A stretch of DNA of 64,000 nucleotides from Mesorhizobium sp. 113-3-3 (GCF_016756495.1 NZ_AP023244.1:1-64000); one strand, 5' to 3'; positions 36,905 to 45,622 are shown, counted from the first letter of the stretch. A program made the numbers and translations. The notes: generated by a model from the sequence alone, not told the origin.

Positions 36905-36988
36905 ACCAATTAGTGTGCCCCTGTTTCTCCACCGACTCGGTCGCGATGTCGGGCATCAAGGAATAAACAGGAGGATTCGCATCACCAA

Positions 36989-37084
36989 TTGACCGGGGTG
37001 AAAATTAAGTCGGTGGCGGCGGGTCAAGGCGAGCAGTGGGCTAAGGTGAAGGCCATGACCCAAGCTGGGAACGTTGATATTAGC
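36989..37084 (+). pseudogene. Fragment of an ABC-type solute-binding protein
   Basis: About 32 codons read TGVKIKSVAAGQGEQWAKVK and AMTQAGNVDI, a block resembling the N-terminal lobe of extracellular solute-binding proteins. It is bounded by the cassette on the left and the dioxygenase-like gene on the right and has no own start or signal peptide. It looks like another deletion scar. Confidence 0.45.
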
Positions 37085-37102
37085 AGGCGAAAGGAACACG
37101 CA

Positions 37103-37903
37103 ATGAAAAGTGAAGTTACCGAGGATCAGGTCCGAGAATACCAGGAACGAGGGTTCGTGCACATTCCAGGCCTTTTGTCGCCGGCCGAGGTGGCCGAACT
37201 CAAAGCCGCCGTCCTCGAGGCAGTTGAGATGATGGCTGGCCGCAAGATCGCCCCAGGCGGTGTCGACCGGCTCGACGGGGACGACCGCTACTATGACAAG
37301 GTCTTTACCCAGCGGATCAACGTCTCGAAACTTAATCAGACGATCCACCGTTACATCCGCGGCCCCGAGATCGGCAACATAGCCAGCGCCCTTGCCCGCC
37401 AGCCCGCAATGCGCATCTTTCTCGACCAAGCGTTGATCAAGGAGCCTTACGGCAACCCGACCGCGTGGCACTTGGACAATCCCTACTGGCCATTTTATTC
37501 GCGCGACTCGATTTCGATCTGGATCGCGCTCGAGGATGCGACGCCCCTCAACGGCTGCCTGTCGTTCGTGCCGGGCAGCCACAAGCTCGCCAACTTCGAC
37601 AACGTCGACATCGGGAAAGACCTTGCGGGACTCTTCAAGATCTACCCCGGGATGGCAGAGACGGACCCTGTCGCGGTGCCAATGCCCGCGGGCGATTGCA
37701 GCTTTCATAACGGCCTTACGGCGCATGGCGCCGGGGCTAACATGACCCGCCGCCGCCGGATCGCGATGACGGCGGGCTTCATGCCCGATGGCAGCACCTT
37801 TAACGGGCACCAGGGCATTCTTCCTACGGCTTACTTCGAAAGCCTGAAAGTCGGCGACAAGCTCTGCAACGATACGATCAACCCGATCGTCGGGAGAGCC
37901 TAG
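37103..37903 (+). CDS. Phytanoyl-CoA dioxygenase (PhyH)-family Fe(II)/2-oxoglutarate oxygenase
   Basis: 266 residues from ATG 37103, preceded by AAAGGA. The iron-binding triad is visible as H123 and D125 in AWHLDNPYW and H208 in FHNGLTAHGAGAN, with an Arg ten residues on for 2-oxoglutarate. The N-terminal TEDQVREYQERGFVHIPGLL is typical of the family. It hydroxylates an unknown small molecule in the cytosol. It stands behind regulatory cassette A, so GntR-controlled expression is likely. Upstream in-frame codons are remnants of a binding protein. Confidence 0.9.
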   Translation: MKSEVTEDQVREYQERGFVHIPGLLSPAEVAELKAAVLEAVEMMAGRKIAPGGVDRLDGDDRYYDKVFTQRINVSKLNQTIHRYIRGPEIGNIASALARQPAMRIFLDQALIKEPYGNPTAWHLDNPYWPFYSRDSISIWIALEDATPLNGCLSFVPGSHKLANFDNVDIGKDLAGLFKIYPGMAETDPVAVPMPAGDCSFHNGLTAHGAGANMTRRRRIAMTAGFMPDGSTFNGHQGILPTAYFESLKVGDKLCNDTINPIVGRA

Positions 37904-38148
37904 ATGATCGGTAGCAGCCTGAGTGCCTTGAGCAGGTTATGATGGAACCCGACGGGACGATGCGGGAGCTTCTCCGATACTCACCCACGAAAAATGCAGT
38001 AAAATCAATAATTTGGTTATGTCCTCCCCCGGCAAACTCAAAATCTTGATTTCATTCTGTTTTTCGTGGGTCAGAACCAGAAATCTCCCCGTACCGTACC
38101 GTATGGTTCCGTGATGGACGGCAAAGTCGAGGCCCAAGATCCTCGATC
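37904..38148. other. Intergenic stretch without a supported gene
   Basis: Lies between the dioxygenase-like gene and the short-chain-dehydrogenase relic. I see no coding frame or convincing signal. Confidence 0.4.
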
Positions 38149-38249
38149 TCAAGCATTGGTAGAAGCACCGTCCACCGTTATTTCCGAGGCGCCTCCGAGA
38201 GGAGAAAGGCCACTACTTCCGAGACTTCCCTCGGTTGTCCGATGCGTCC
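38149..38249 (-). pseudogene. C-terminal relic of a short-chain dehydrogenase/reductase
   Basis: Read on the minus strand, GRIGQPREVSEVVAFLLSE and, after a one-base shift, GASEITVDGASTNA then stop correspond to the conserved SDR C-terminus. The Rossmann fold and catalytic Tyr-Lys are missing. Confidence 0.6.
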
Positions 38250-38701
38250 AAAGCACAGTAAAGCTCGTCGTGAAGAACTGCGTAGCCTTGCCAAACGTCG
38301 GCGCCGATGGTGTCGAGGGCTTGTATGGAAGGAGTTGCCGTCGCCTGGGATCAGGGGGGCTTGGTTCTGACCTACGATGAGCGGGCATTCCGTGAGGGCG
38401 GACCATCTAACTGGCCTGCAGGCTCGGACTGCCGAGGTAGTGTGCTACAAGCCCAAACCGCCCTACTGTGCGCCGCGTAACCCCGAAGTACGGGGCGGCG
38501 TCAGTCATTCTGACGCGCAGCTCAGCCGGGGTGTTCGGCGGCGGGGGGCATGGCGGCAATCTGCGGGTGGTAGCGGGCCCCTGATCGAGGGCAGACCGGC
38601 CTGCGGGAAAACCGTTCACTTTCCAACCAAGTTTGACCGATTTCCCCGGTCGCGACATCCGCTTAGGATTGCTGCCAGCCACTTAAAATTGCAGGACGGA
38701 C
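38250..38701. other. Decayed stretch without a recognisable gene
   Basis: Lies between the short-chain-dehydrogenase and flavin-reductase relics. Short frames on both strands match nothing I recognise. Confidence 0.4.
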
Positions 38702-38940
38702 CGCGATACCCGCACAATCGTCCCTACGCGCTTCGATGTGAAGGCGAGCACCAGCGATCTCGCCAACCATTCTGCCGACGTCGAGGGGCTGAAACGCGCC
38801 TTGCGCGCGCTGGGCGGCGGCGTCAGCATCATAGCAGCAGGGGAGGGCGAGACCCGCACGGGAGCGACGGTGATGTCGGCGACCGGCTTTCGATCGAGCC
38901 GCCGCGCATGATTTCCCTCAACCGTTCCTCCTCGAGGCGA
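38702..38940 (+). pseudogene. Relic of a flavin reductase-like (FMN-binding) domain protein
   Basis: The plus-strand frame reads LKRALRALGGGVSIIAAGEG then TRTGATVMSATGF, the N-terminal block of NADH:FMN oxidoreductases. After a shift the next frame continues SIEPPRMISLNRSSS, the following family block. The remaining two thirds of the domain are absent. Confidence 0.6.
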
Positions 38941-39121
38941 CAGATCGGCTGGAGGCTTAAGAGGTACGACATCCAGATGGATTGCCTGCGATCCGATGTC
39001 GGAGTTACGACATTCTGTCCGGCACGCGACACGTACCAGACGGGATAGCCAAGACAAGTTCGCGCTCGGCGTTTGGCACGCGCCTTGTACGGTTCAGATT
39101 TCCACTTATCGAGAGAGTACG

Positions 39122-39901
39122 ATGGCGCTAAGAAGCTCACACAACATGCTGTCCCCGGACATGCTCCGCAAGACTACCTGGAAGGGGAGCAAAACACCTC
39201 CTTTTGAAAACATCGAGAACACGACATCCGGCAAGATGTGGTCAAGTATTCCTGGTGGGCATAAGTGGCTTGGATATTTTCCCGTATACGATCGGGAATT
39301 CTCGCGCTTCCGGGGCAAGCGGCCGAGAGTCCTTGAAATTGGTGTCTATCGAGGCGCATCTCTCCGTCTGTGGAGCCGTTTTTTTGGTGTGGGCGCCCGG
39401 ATTGTCGGCGTCGATGTAAACCCGCAATGTTCGAAGTCAGACAACCCAGGCAGCAACATTCATGTGGAAATTGGTGATCAGCGTGATGCTGCTTTTCTTA
39501 AATCAATTGTCGAGAAGTACGGCCCTTTCGATATCATCATCGATGATGGAAGCCATGTCGCCTCTCATCAAATCGCCTCGTTCAACGCGCTTTTTATGAC
39601 CGGCCTAAAGAACAACGGTATTTACTTCGTCGAAGACTTGGAGTGCATGTACTGGAGCAACACCGATGATTATCGCGATGCGCCGGTCACATCCACGGAC
39701 TTCTTCAAGATGCTCATCGACGTGCAGAACAGCATATTTGAGCATTATACCTATCAAGATTTTCTGGTTCACAGCCCAACTGGCCTGACCGAGTATTCGG
39801 TATTTGATATCGCAAAGTCGCTATCGAACATAAAGTTCGCCCGAGGTGTGTTGGTTATCGAAAAGATGGAACAGGAGCCTCCGCGAGTGCTGCATCTGTA
39901 A
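39122..39901 (+). CDS. Class I SAM-dependent methyltransferase (cephalosporin hydroxylase/MycE-like)
   Basis: 259 residues from ATG 39122; no strong ribosome-binding site is seen. VLEIGVYRGASLRLWSRFF is the SAM-binding motif I, VGVDVNPQC the acidic motif, and FDIIIDDGSHVASHQIASF the metal-binding-like block of the rhamnosyl O-methyltransferase/CmcI family. Such enzymes methylate sugar or hydroxyl groups, often in antibiotic or surface-glycan synthesis. It stands alone among relics and an IS6 remnant, so its role here is unclear. Confidence 0.82.
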   Translation: MALRSSHNMLSPDMLRKTTWKGSKTPPFENIENTTSGKMWSSIPGGHKWLGYFPVYDREFSRFRGKRPRVLEIGVYRGASLRLWSRFFGVGARIVGVDVNPQCSKSDNPGSNIHVEIGDQRDAAFLKSIVEKYGPFDIIIDDGSHVASHQIASFNALFMTGLKNNGIYFVEDLECMYWSNTDDYRDAPVTSTDFFKMLIDVQNSIFEHYTYQDFLVHSPTGLTEYSVFDIAKSLSNIKFARGVLVIEKMEQEPPRVLHL

Positions 39902-39959
39902 TGCATGTTAATTCTCCAAACATTAGGGCTCGACTGATATCGAATGGCGTATTGATAGA

Positions 39960-40217
39960 TCGGTTCCGTTGCAAAGTTTTGTCTGGTCAGAGAATTTTCT
40001 AGAGTGGTGCAAACCTCATGCGGCAGCGAGGATTTCGAACTGCTCGGCGAGAGACGGGTTCGGATTGAAGGCGTACCGCGCCTGTCGTTTGCGCATCATG
40101 TGGACCATCTCGATGCCCGGACGGGGTGACCGGGGCGGTGTGCGTCGATTTGAAACCGAGCATCGGCCGCACCTGGTGCTTGATGCGCCGATGATCCTGC
40201 TCGATGCGGATATTGGC
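39960..40217 (-). mobile_element. IS6-family remnant, transposase C-terminal end
   Basis: The right boundary sequence GGTTCCGTTGCAAAG at 39961-39975 resembles IS6-family terminal repeats. Read on the minus strand, IRIEQDHRRIKHQVRPMLGF and, in another frame, GIEMVHMMRKRQARYAF and SLAEQFEILAA are the conserved end of IS6-family transposases. A frameshift separates the blocks and the N-terminal half is missing. An IS6 N-terminal half lies at 57874-58190. Confidence 0.8.
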
Positions 40218-40351
40218 TTTGGCAGATGCGGGTCGGCTTTGACCGGCGCCGGGAGCAATTCCGCAATCGACTTGTGGCAATCGAAGGCTCCTGGCCGCAG
40301 CTTTTCACGAGTTCCCTCCTTACGGATTAGCTACGCCATGCGCAAGTGCAG

Positions 40352-41362
40352 TCAGAGTATAAACCCGTTCCATAATGGATCGTCTGGATCCACGACGAAC
40401 TCGCTAAATCCCGTTAGAAATGGTCGACAACTAATTTCGGGTACCACTGCAGGCAGTGGACCTACCTTTGTTGTTTCAAGAATTCGGGCATCGAAAAAGG
40501 TTCGGATGGAGCTTTCGTGTCTGAAACGTTTTTGAACTCCAAGTCTGCCCTTTGCGTGCTCCACAGCCATGCGTGCGCACGTGCCAGTACCACAAGGCGA
40601 TCTGTCCGCCTGTGCCTGGCCTAGTACGACGATGTTACGGGCATCCGTTTCGGTGCTCGATGCCGGAGCCGTCAACATGGCAAGGTCTATTCCGTTGATA
40701 TGAGGCTGCTCCGGATGCTGGAAACGGAACTGCTCTCTTGCTGCCTGGCGCAACGCCACGCCGGCCTTGATCAGCTCGGTCGTATGCTCCGGATCGATGG
40801 ACTGGAAGCCTAGATCTGCCGCCTCAGCGATCACAAAAATATTGCCGCCATAGCCGAAGTCAACGCGAACTCTGCCGTATTGTGGAACATCCACGTATTG
40901 ATCCAGCGCGAAAGCAAAAGACGCAACGTCGATAAGGGAAACGGCTTCCAATTCCCCATCATCGTTGGTCTTAACCGATCCAACCACAAGTCCGGCGGGG
41001 GTATCTATCCTGACCTCTGTCGTGCGACCGGTTCGTGGAACCTGCCCCGTCTCCACAAGCATCCCACAAAGACCAAGCGATGCATGTCCACACATATTAT
41101 AAAACTGGCCACCGTCCATGTAGACCACGCCGACATGGGCAGTCGTATCGACGGGGGGCACAAGGACGCCGCCAAACATGTCGCGGTGACCCCGTGGTTC
41201 GTTCATCGTTACCCGACGGATCCAGTCAAAGTCTTTGATCAGGTTACGCATTCGTTCGGCCATCGTCGAACCCGGTATCCTGGGGAAGCCTGAAACGACA
41301 AATCGGCTTGGCTCACCAGCAGTATGTGAATCGACAATTGATAATCTGTGCTTGAATTTCAT
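40352..41362 (-). CDS. Proline racemase-family enzyme, 4-hydroxyproline 2-epimerase type
   Basis: 336 residues from ATG 41362. Both active-site cysteines are present: C91 in YNMCGHASLG and C257 in DRSPCGTGT. That excludes the trans-3-hydroxyproline dehydratases, which have Thr at the second site. It should invert the alpha-carbon of hydroxyproline or proline. With a DadA-like dehydrogenase and quaternary-amine importer in the window, trans-4-hydroxyproline (or its betaine) catabolism is a reasonable inference. The next upstream gene, on the same strand, is FAH-like. Confidence 0.92.
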   Translation of the reverse strand: MKFKHRLSIVDSHTAGEPSRFVVSGFPRIPGSTMAERMRNLIKDFDWIRRVTMNEPRGHRDMFGGVLVPPVDTTAHVGVVYMDGGQFYNMCGHASLGLCGMLVETGQVPRTGRTTEVRIDTPAGLVVGSVKTNDDGELEAVSLIDVASFAFALDQYVDVPQYGRVRVDFGYGGNIFVIAEAADLGFQSIDPEHTTELIKAGVALRQAAREQFRFQHPEQPHINGIDLAMLTAPASSTETDARNIVVLGQAQADRSPCGTGTCARMAVEHAKGRLGVQKRFRHESSIRTFFDARILETTKVGPLPAVVPEISCRPFLTGFSEFVVDPDDPLWNGFIL

Positions 41363-41472
41363 GGCTTTTCGCTTTTGCTGGTGTTGGCATCCGGTCAAAC
41401 ATTTGCCGATGCGTACGGTGACCGTGCTGGAACGGCGCTGTTGAGAGCTGCGTAGACGACCTTGTTGCGCAC

Positions 41473-42657
41473 CTATGTGGGCCTCTCTTGGTTGCCGAGC
41501 ATGGCAAGATGGTCCATCAGGCGCGTGACCCCGAATGTCCAGGGTGCGCAGTCCTGGCTGTGGCGGATCCGGTTGACCAGGCGGCCGAGACGCGGCGTAG
41601 CCACGGTGACGATGTCCCCCACCTTGTGGGTAAAGCCTTTGCCCGGCTCGTCCCTATCTTCGGTTGGCGCAAACAGTGTTCCAAGGAAAAGCACCGCGCC
41701 ATCGGGATACTGATGATGCGGTCCTATCATCTGCGAGACCAAATCGGTCGGATCGCGGCTGATCCTGCTCATCGAGCTTGAGCCCTTGAGCTGATATCCA
41801 TCGGGACCATCCACGCTTAGCGTGAGTTCCATGTTTCGCACATCGTCGAGCGTGAAATCGTTGTCGAAGAGGCGAAGGAATGGACCGATCGCGCAGCTTG
41901 CATTGTTGTCTTTCGCCTTGCCAAGCAGCAGCGCCGACCGCCCCTCGACATCGCGAAGGTTCACGTCGTTGCCGAGCGTCGCGCCGACGATTCGGCCGTC
42001 GGACGCCACGGCTAAAACCGCCTCGGGCTCAGGGTTATTCCATGTGGATTTGGCGTGGATGCCGGCGTCCGCTCCGGTGCCAACGGCCGACATGATTGGC
42101 GCTTTGGTGAAAATTTCGGCGTCGGGGCCAATGCCTACTTCGAGATATTGGGACCAGACCCCTTGTGCCAACAAGATCCCCTTGAGCTGCACGGCTTCCG
42201 GCGATCCGGGCCTGAGCTTGGAAAAATCGGCACCGACGAGTTTTGTGATTTCGCTGCGGATAGCCACGGCTGCGAGGGCGTCGCCGCGGGCCTTCTCCTC
42301 GATTACGCGTTCTAGCATAGAGACCGCGAAGGTTACACCTGCCGCCTTTATCGCCTGGATGTCGATCGGCGCAAGCAGCCAGGGCCGGTTTGTGTCCCGC
42401 CATTCCTCTCCAGTATTAGCCAGCAATTCTTCGATCGACGTGAGGCGAGGTCCTTCGGTTTCTCGTAGGGCCCTGGCAGGGTTCTCCTGCTCGCAGAGCG
42501 ACGATGATGTGGGAAAGCGCGTCGTAATATCAAACACGCCATCGTCGCGGACAGCGACGACCGCAGGTCCGTTCTGATCGGGCCGCCAGACACGGCCCAA
42601 GAGGGCACCGGCGTAAAGATCGTCGGGTAAGGAGTTTTTCAGTTCGAGTCTCGGCAT
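41473..42657 (-). CDS. Fumarylacetoacetate hydrolase (FAH)-family protein
   Basis: About 394 residues from ATG 42657, opening with MPRLELKNSLPDDLYAGALL. The FAH core has the metal-binding acidic pairs in NNPEPEAVLAV and GATLGNDVNLRDVEG. The extended N-terminal part is like the long FAH proteins of rhizobial sugar-acid clusters, which hydrolyse or dehydrate 2-keto-3-deoxy sugar acids. It precedes the proline racemase-family gene by about 110 bases and may be co-transcribed. The exact reaction is not readable. Confidence 0.87.
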   Translation of the reverse strand: MPRLELKNSLPDDLYAGALLGRVWRPDQNGPAVVAVRDDGVFDITTRFPTSSSLCEQENPARALRETEGPRLTSIEELLANTGEEWRDTNRPWLLAPIDIQAIKAAGVTFAVSMLERVIEEKARGDALAAVAIRSEITKLVGADFSKLRPGSPEAVQLKGILLAQGVWSQYLEVGIGPDAEIFTKAPIMSAVGTGADAGIHAKSTWNNPEPEAVLAVASDGRIVGATLGNDVNLRDVEGRSALLLGKAKDNNASCAIGPFLRLFDNDFTLDDVRNMELTLSVDGPDGYQLKGSSSMSRISRDPTDLVSQMIGPHHQYPDGAVLFLGTLFAPTEDRDEPGKGFTHKVGDIVTVATPRLGRLVNRIRHSQDCAPWTFGVTRLMDHLAMLGNQERPT

Positions 42658-42768
42658 CGGGCGGGTCCAGGTTTTGAGTTTCGTTCGAACAAGAAGACCG
42701 GGGTGGAAATCGAAACCCAGGATTCCGCATCCGGCCACGCGAGCAAGGCAGTCAGGTCTATGACAAGA

Positions 42769-43032
42769 TCAGGAAGGCCATTCTGAAAGGAAAGCTCGGG
42801 CCTCCTCGAGCGGTTGGTCGTCGTGCAGCCCCAAGATGACTCGTTCGTGGCCAAGATAGTGCTCAACGATGGTTTTCGAAGCCATCCGATCCGGCGAGCG
42901 GAGGCGGCGCGGGCCGCCATGCGCAATCACCTCGACCATACCGCCGTTGTGCTGGAACTCTTCGCCCGGCAAAATCGGCCCTTTTCGGATAGAAAAAATG
43001 CCCCAGGTGGTCACCGGCGCCGGCAAGGGCAT
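42769..43032 (-). CDS. Unrecognised short frame between FAH and ABC ATPase genes
   Basis: An 87-residue frame (GGMVEVIAHGGPRRLRSPDR and IILGLHDDQPLEEARAFL-like end) in the 447-base gap. I do not recognise a domain. It overlaps other open frames and is as likely to be a fragment of a lost gene as a real small protein. Confidence 0.25.
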   Translation of the reverse strand: MPLPAPVTTWGIFSIRKGPILPGEEFQHNGGMVEVIAHGGPRRLRSPDRMASKTIVEHYLGHERVILGLHDDQPLEEARAFLSEWPS

Positions 43033-43104
43033 TGGTTGTGCGGTTACCCCACGGCACGTTCGCGCCTCCGACCGGACTGACCACGTTGGGCTCGATCGGT
43101 AAGG

Positions 43105-44166
43105 TCACAGGCGTGCGCCGTTTTGCCTGTCAAAGATGTGGACACGGCGCGGATCGATCCTCAGCCTTACTTCTTCACCAGGACGGACCGTCAGCCGATC
43201 CTTGACGATAGCGTCGATAGGATCTTCTCCAAGCTTGGCGAATATCTGTGTCTCGGAGCCGGTCGGCTCCAGCACCGAAACCTTTGCCGCCAAGCCGTCG
43301 GGCGCAATGTCGATATGCTCGGGACGTATGCCATAGATGACCGGCTGACCACCCAGCGCCCTGGCTCCGTCGGCAGGCAGCTCGGATCCGGTATCCGACA
43401 CAAAGATCTGCCTGCCGTCTTTGGACTCGATCTTGCCGTTGATGAAGTTCATGGCCGGCGAGCCGATGAAGCCGGCGACGAAGACATTCCCCGGATTGTC
43501 GTAGAGATCGAGCGGTGCGCCGACCTGTTCCACCTTGCCGTCCTTCATCACCACGATCTTGTCGGCCATGGTCATCGCCTCGATCTGGTCATGGGTAACA
43601 TAGACGATTGTTGTGCCGAGGCGTTGATGCAATTCCTTGATTTCGACGCGCATCGCGACACGAAGTTGGGCGTCGAGATTCGATAAAGGCTCATCGAACA
43701 GGAAGACTTCCGGGTCGCGCACAATGGCGCGTCCCATGGCCACACGCTGGCGCTGTCCGCCCGATAGCTGTTTCGGAAACCGGTCCAGCAGCTTGACCAG
43801 ATCGAGAATTTCAGCCGCCTTCTTCACCTTGGCGTCGATCTCGGCTTTCGGCCTGCCCTTGATCTTGAGCGAGAAGCCCATGTTGTCGGCGACGTTCTTG
43901 TGCGGATAGAGCGCATAGTTCTGGAACACCATCGCTATGTCGCGGTCTTTGGGCAGCACATCGTTCACCACCCGGCCGCCGATGCTGATCTCGCCACCCG
44001 ATATGGCTTCGAGGCCGGCGATCATGCGCAACAGGGTGGATTTGCCACATCCCGATGGGCCGACGAGGATGACGAACTCGCCATCGGCGATGTCGACATT
44101 CACACCATGGATGACTTGCGCGCTGCCATAACGCTTGACGATATTCCTGACGGTAACCTGAGCCAA
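43105..44166 (-). CDS. Sugar ABC transporter ATPase (UgpC/MalK type)
   Basis: 353 residues from TTG 44166, with GAGGAG seven bases upstream; the nearby ATG is out of frame. Walker A is GPSGCGKST, the Q-loop MVFQNYALYPH, the signature LSGGQRQRVAMGRA and Walker B FLFDEPLSNLD. The C-terminal 120 residues are the TOBE/OB regulatory domain. These ATPases serve CUT1 importers; a matching binding protein and two permeases without an ATPase lie at 53403-56461, so this is the probable partner. The first codons are duplicated in cassette A. Confidence 0.93.
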   Translation of the reverse strand: MAQVTVRNIVKRYGSAQVIHGVNVDIADGEFVILVGPSGCGKSTLLRMIAGLEAISGGEISIGGRVVNDVLPKDRDIAMVFQNYALYPHKNVADNMGFSLKIKGRPKAEIDAKVKKAAEILDLVKLLDRFPKQLSGGQRQRVAMGRAIVRDPEVFLFDEPLSNLDAQLRVAMRVEIKELHQRLGTTIVYVTHDQIEAMTMADKIVVMKDGKVEQVGAPLDLYDNPGNVFVAGFIGSPAMNFINGKIESKDGRQIFVSDTGSELPADGARALGGQPVIYGIRPEHIDIAPDGLAAKVSVLEPTGSETQIFAKLGEDPIDAIVKDRLTVRPGEEVRLRIDPRRVHIFDRQNGARL

Positions 44167-44199
44167 CTGACATCTCCTCTACTGCAGCAAAGCAGTCTG

Positions 44200-44437
44200 C
44201 ATCTTGACTTCGGCCCTTCGGGGCAGATGCGGTGATTTCATCTTGAACACTGTCTTCGAATTCGAACGTGCGCCTGATTAGCGGCCCACTTCAAATGCAC
44301 CTGAAGAGAGCACGACTACACAGCGTGGAAAACATGGCATAGCGGAACACGTGTTCGACGCGCGCTTCGCGCACCAACGCTTTGCCGACGTCATCGGCGT
44401 GCTGAATATGAAGTGGGGTTCTACCGGGCTGAACCAT
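44200..44437 (-). pseudogene. Degraded GntR / sorbitol-dehydrogenase chimera (copy B)
   Basis: Starts at ATG 44437 with MVQPGRTPLHIQ and continues into VGKALVREARVEHVFRYA as in copy A, but a small deletion near 44330 breaks the frame. It shares the same fusion junction as copy A, so the fusion predates the duplication. Confidence 0.7.
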
Positions 44438-44497
44438 GCGGCCTCCTAAGCCGAGTCATTGCTATCACACACAATGGCGACTGGCAATATTAGATTA

Positions 44498-44514
44498 TTG
44501 CATTCTTACAAGAA
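44498..44514. promoter_or_regulatory. Candidate GntR operator, copy B
   Basis: TTGCATTCTTACAAGAA, one base different from the copies at 36888 and 53320. The outer repeat positions are kept, and the inner palindrome has one central mismatch. It lies between the divergent cassette gene and the nucleoside-hydrolase-like gene. Confidence 0.55.
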
Positions 44515-44590
44515 ATCATTTAGCGTGCCCCTGCTTCTTCACCGACTCGGTCGCGATGTCGGGCGTCAAGGAATAAACAGGAGGATTCGC

Positions 44591-45622
44591 ATGACCATAA
44601 GACTGCTGCACCAGACGGACCTGTTTCGTCCCTATATCGATCCAGACGATCACTGGGATCTTGCTTGCGTCTATGCTCTTGCCGGATCAGGCCAACTTGA
44701 ACTCGGCGGCGTACTGATTGATTTCCCGCCTGCTGAGTATCCAAGCCGCAGTCCGGACGTCACCGGCATTGCGCAGCTAAGCTACCTTACGGGACTGCCA
44801 ATGCACGTGGCTGTTGGCTCGTCTGTTCCCTATACACATGATCGGTCGGCACTTAGCACTCTTCCGAAGCGCGATCGCGCTGGCGCTGAGTTCCTGCTCA
44901 ACTATCTCCGCGACAGCGAAGGGCCAGCCTACATTAGTATCGTGGGATCCTGCCGCGACCTTGCCGTTGCCGGTAGGCTTGATCCGGATCTCTTCCGTGA
45001 TAAGTGCGCCGGAATCTATCTCAACGCTGGAACCGGCCATCCGGAGGTCGCGAAGCAGGGAGGTATGGAGTACAATGTTGAGCTCAACGCGGCCGCTTAC
45101 GTGGCGACATTCGACATACCGTGCCCGATCTACTGGATGCCATGCTTTGAAACCTGGAGATCGGTGAACGACGAGAGAAAGGTCGGGCGGTTCGGTACTT
45201 ACTACCGCTTCAGGCAGAGCGAGATTCTACAAAAGCTGTCGCCCGTCATGCAAAGCTATTTCACTTACTCCCTAGAGCAACGAACAGATGCTCGCTACCT
45301 GCAGCCGCTTCTGGCGCCAGAGACCGATTTATTGGGCTACTTGACCCTCAAGGCCGAGCGCGACATGTGGTGTACAGCCGGCTTTTTCCATATGACTTCC
45401 CAAGCCGTGGACAAGGTGGGCAACATCATTCCTAGCGGCAACCAGGAAGAGGCTGTTTTTGGATTTCGTCCCGTCGAGATCAAATGCGATGTGAATGGGG
45501 TGACGACGTGGACGGACGCCGGTGCGGAGTCAAATCGCTTCCTGTTTGAAGTGAAGGATCTCGATAGTTATGCTAGCGCCATGACTGTTGCCATGACCAC
45601 GCTATTGGCGACTATTCGATAG
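44591..45622 (+). CDS. Nucleoside hydrolase-like (IUNH superfamily) protein
   Basis: 343 residues from ATG 44591 with AGGAGG six bases upstream, supplied by the cassette. The opening TDLFRPYIDPDDHWDLACVY has the acidic cluster (D10, D17, D19, D20, D23) of nucleoside hydrolases but spaced differently from the usual DTDPGxDD. VGSCRDLAVAGRLDP and GMEYNVELNAAAY match the second metal-site region (the NxE/NxxxDP pattern). It would split an N-ribosyl or related glycosidic bond. In-frame codons upstream are the tail of a lost permease. Confidence 0.82.
   Translation: MTIRLLHQTDLFRPYIDPDDHWDLACVYALAGSGQLELGGVLIDFPPAEYPSRSPDVTGIAQLSYLTGLPMHVAVGSSVPYTHDRSALSTLPKRDRAGAEFLLNYLRDSEGPAYISIVGSCRDLAVAGRLDPDLFRDKCAGIYLNAGTGHPEVAKQGGMEYNVELNAAAYVATFDIPCPIYWMPCFETWRSVNDERKVGRFGTYYRFRQSEILQKLSPVMQSYFTYSLEQRTDARYLQPLLAPETDLLGYLTLKAERDMWCTAGFFHMTSQAVDKVGNIIPSGNQEEAVFGFRPVEIKCDVNGVTTWTDAGAESNRFLFEVKDLDSYASAMTVAMTTLLATIR

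Larger units (their letters stand above)
36518..36983. repeat. Regulatory cassette, copy A (duplicated at 44131-44596)
   Basis: About 466 bp closely similar to 44131-44596. In order on the plus strand it holds the first codons of an ABC ATPase (reading left), a sorbitol-dehydrogenase-like C-terminus fused to the first 15 codons of a GntR gene (reading left), a promoter region with palindromic operator, then the last codons of an ABC permease with its stop and a GGAGG ribosome-binding site (reading right). Homology ends at ATC where copy B has the ATG of the nucleoside-hydrolase-like gene. The intact parent arrangement is seen at 52.5-56.5 kb. Confidence 0.85.
44131..44596. repeat. Regulatory cassette, copy B (duplicate of 36518-36983)
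   Basis: Same organisation as copy A. Here the ATPase gene on the left is intact and the right end supplies the ribosome-binding site and ATG of the nucleoside-hydrolase-like gene. It differs from A by scattered substitutions and small indels, so the duplication is not recent. Confidence 0.85.

Noticed and set aside
36956..37810. A 284-residue minus-strand open frame
   Set aside because: Antisense of the phytanoyl-dioxygenase-like gene; its composition (rich in Arg, His, Val) is typical of a shadow frame.
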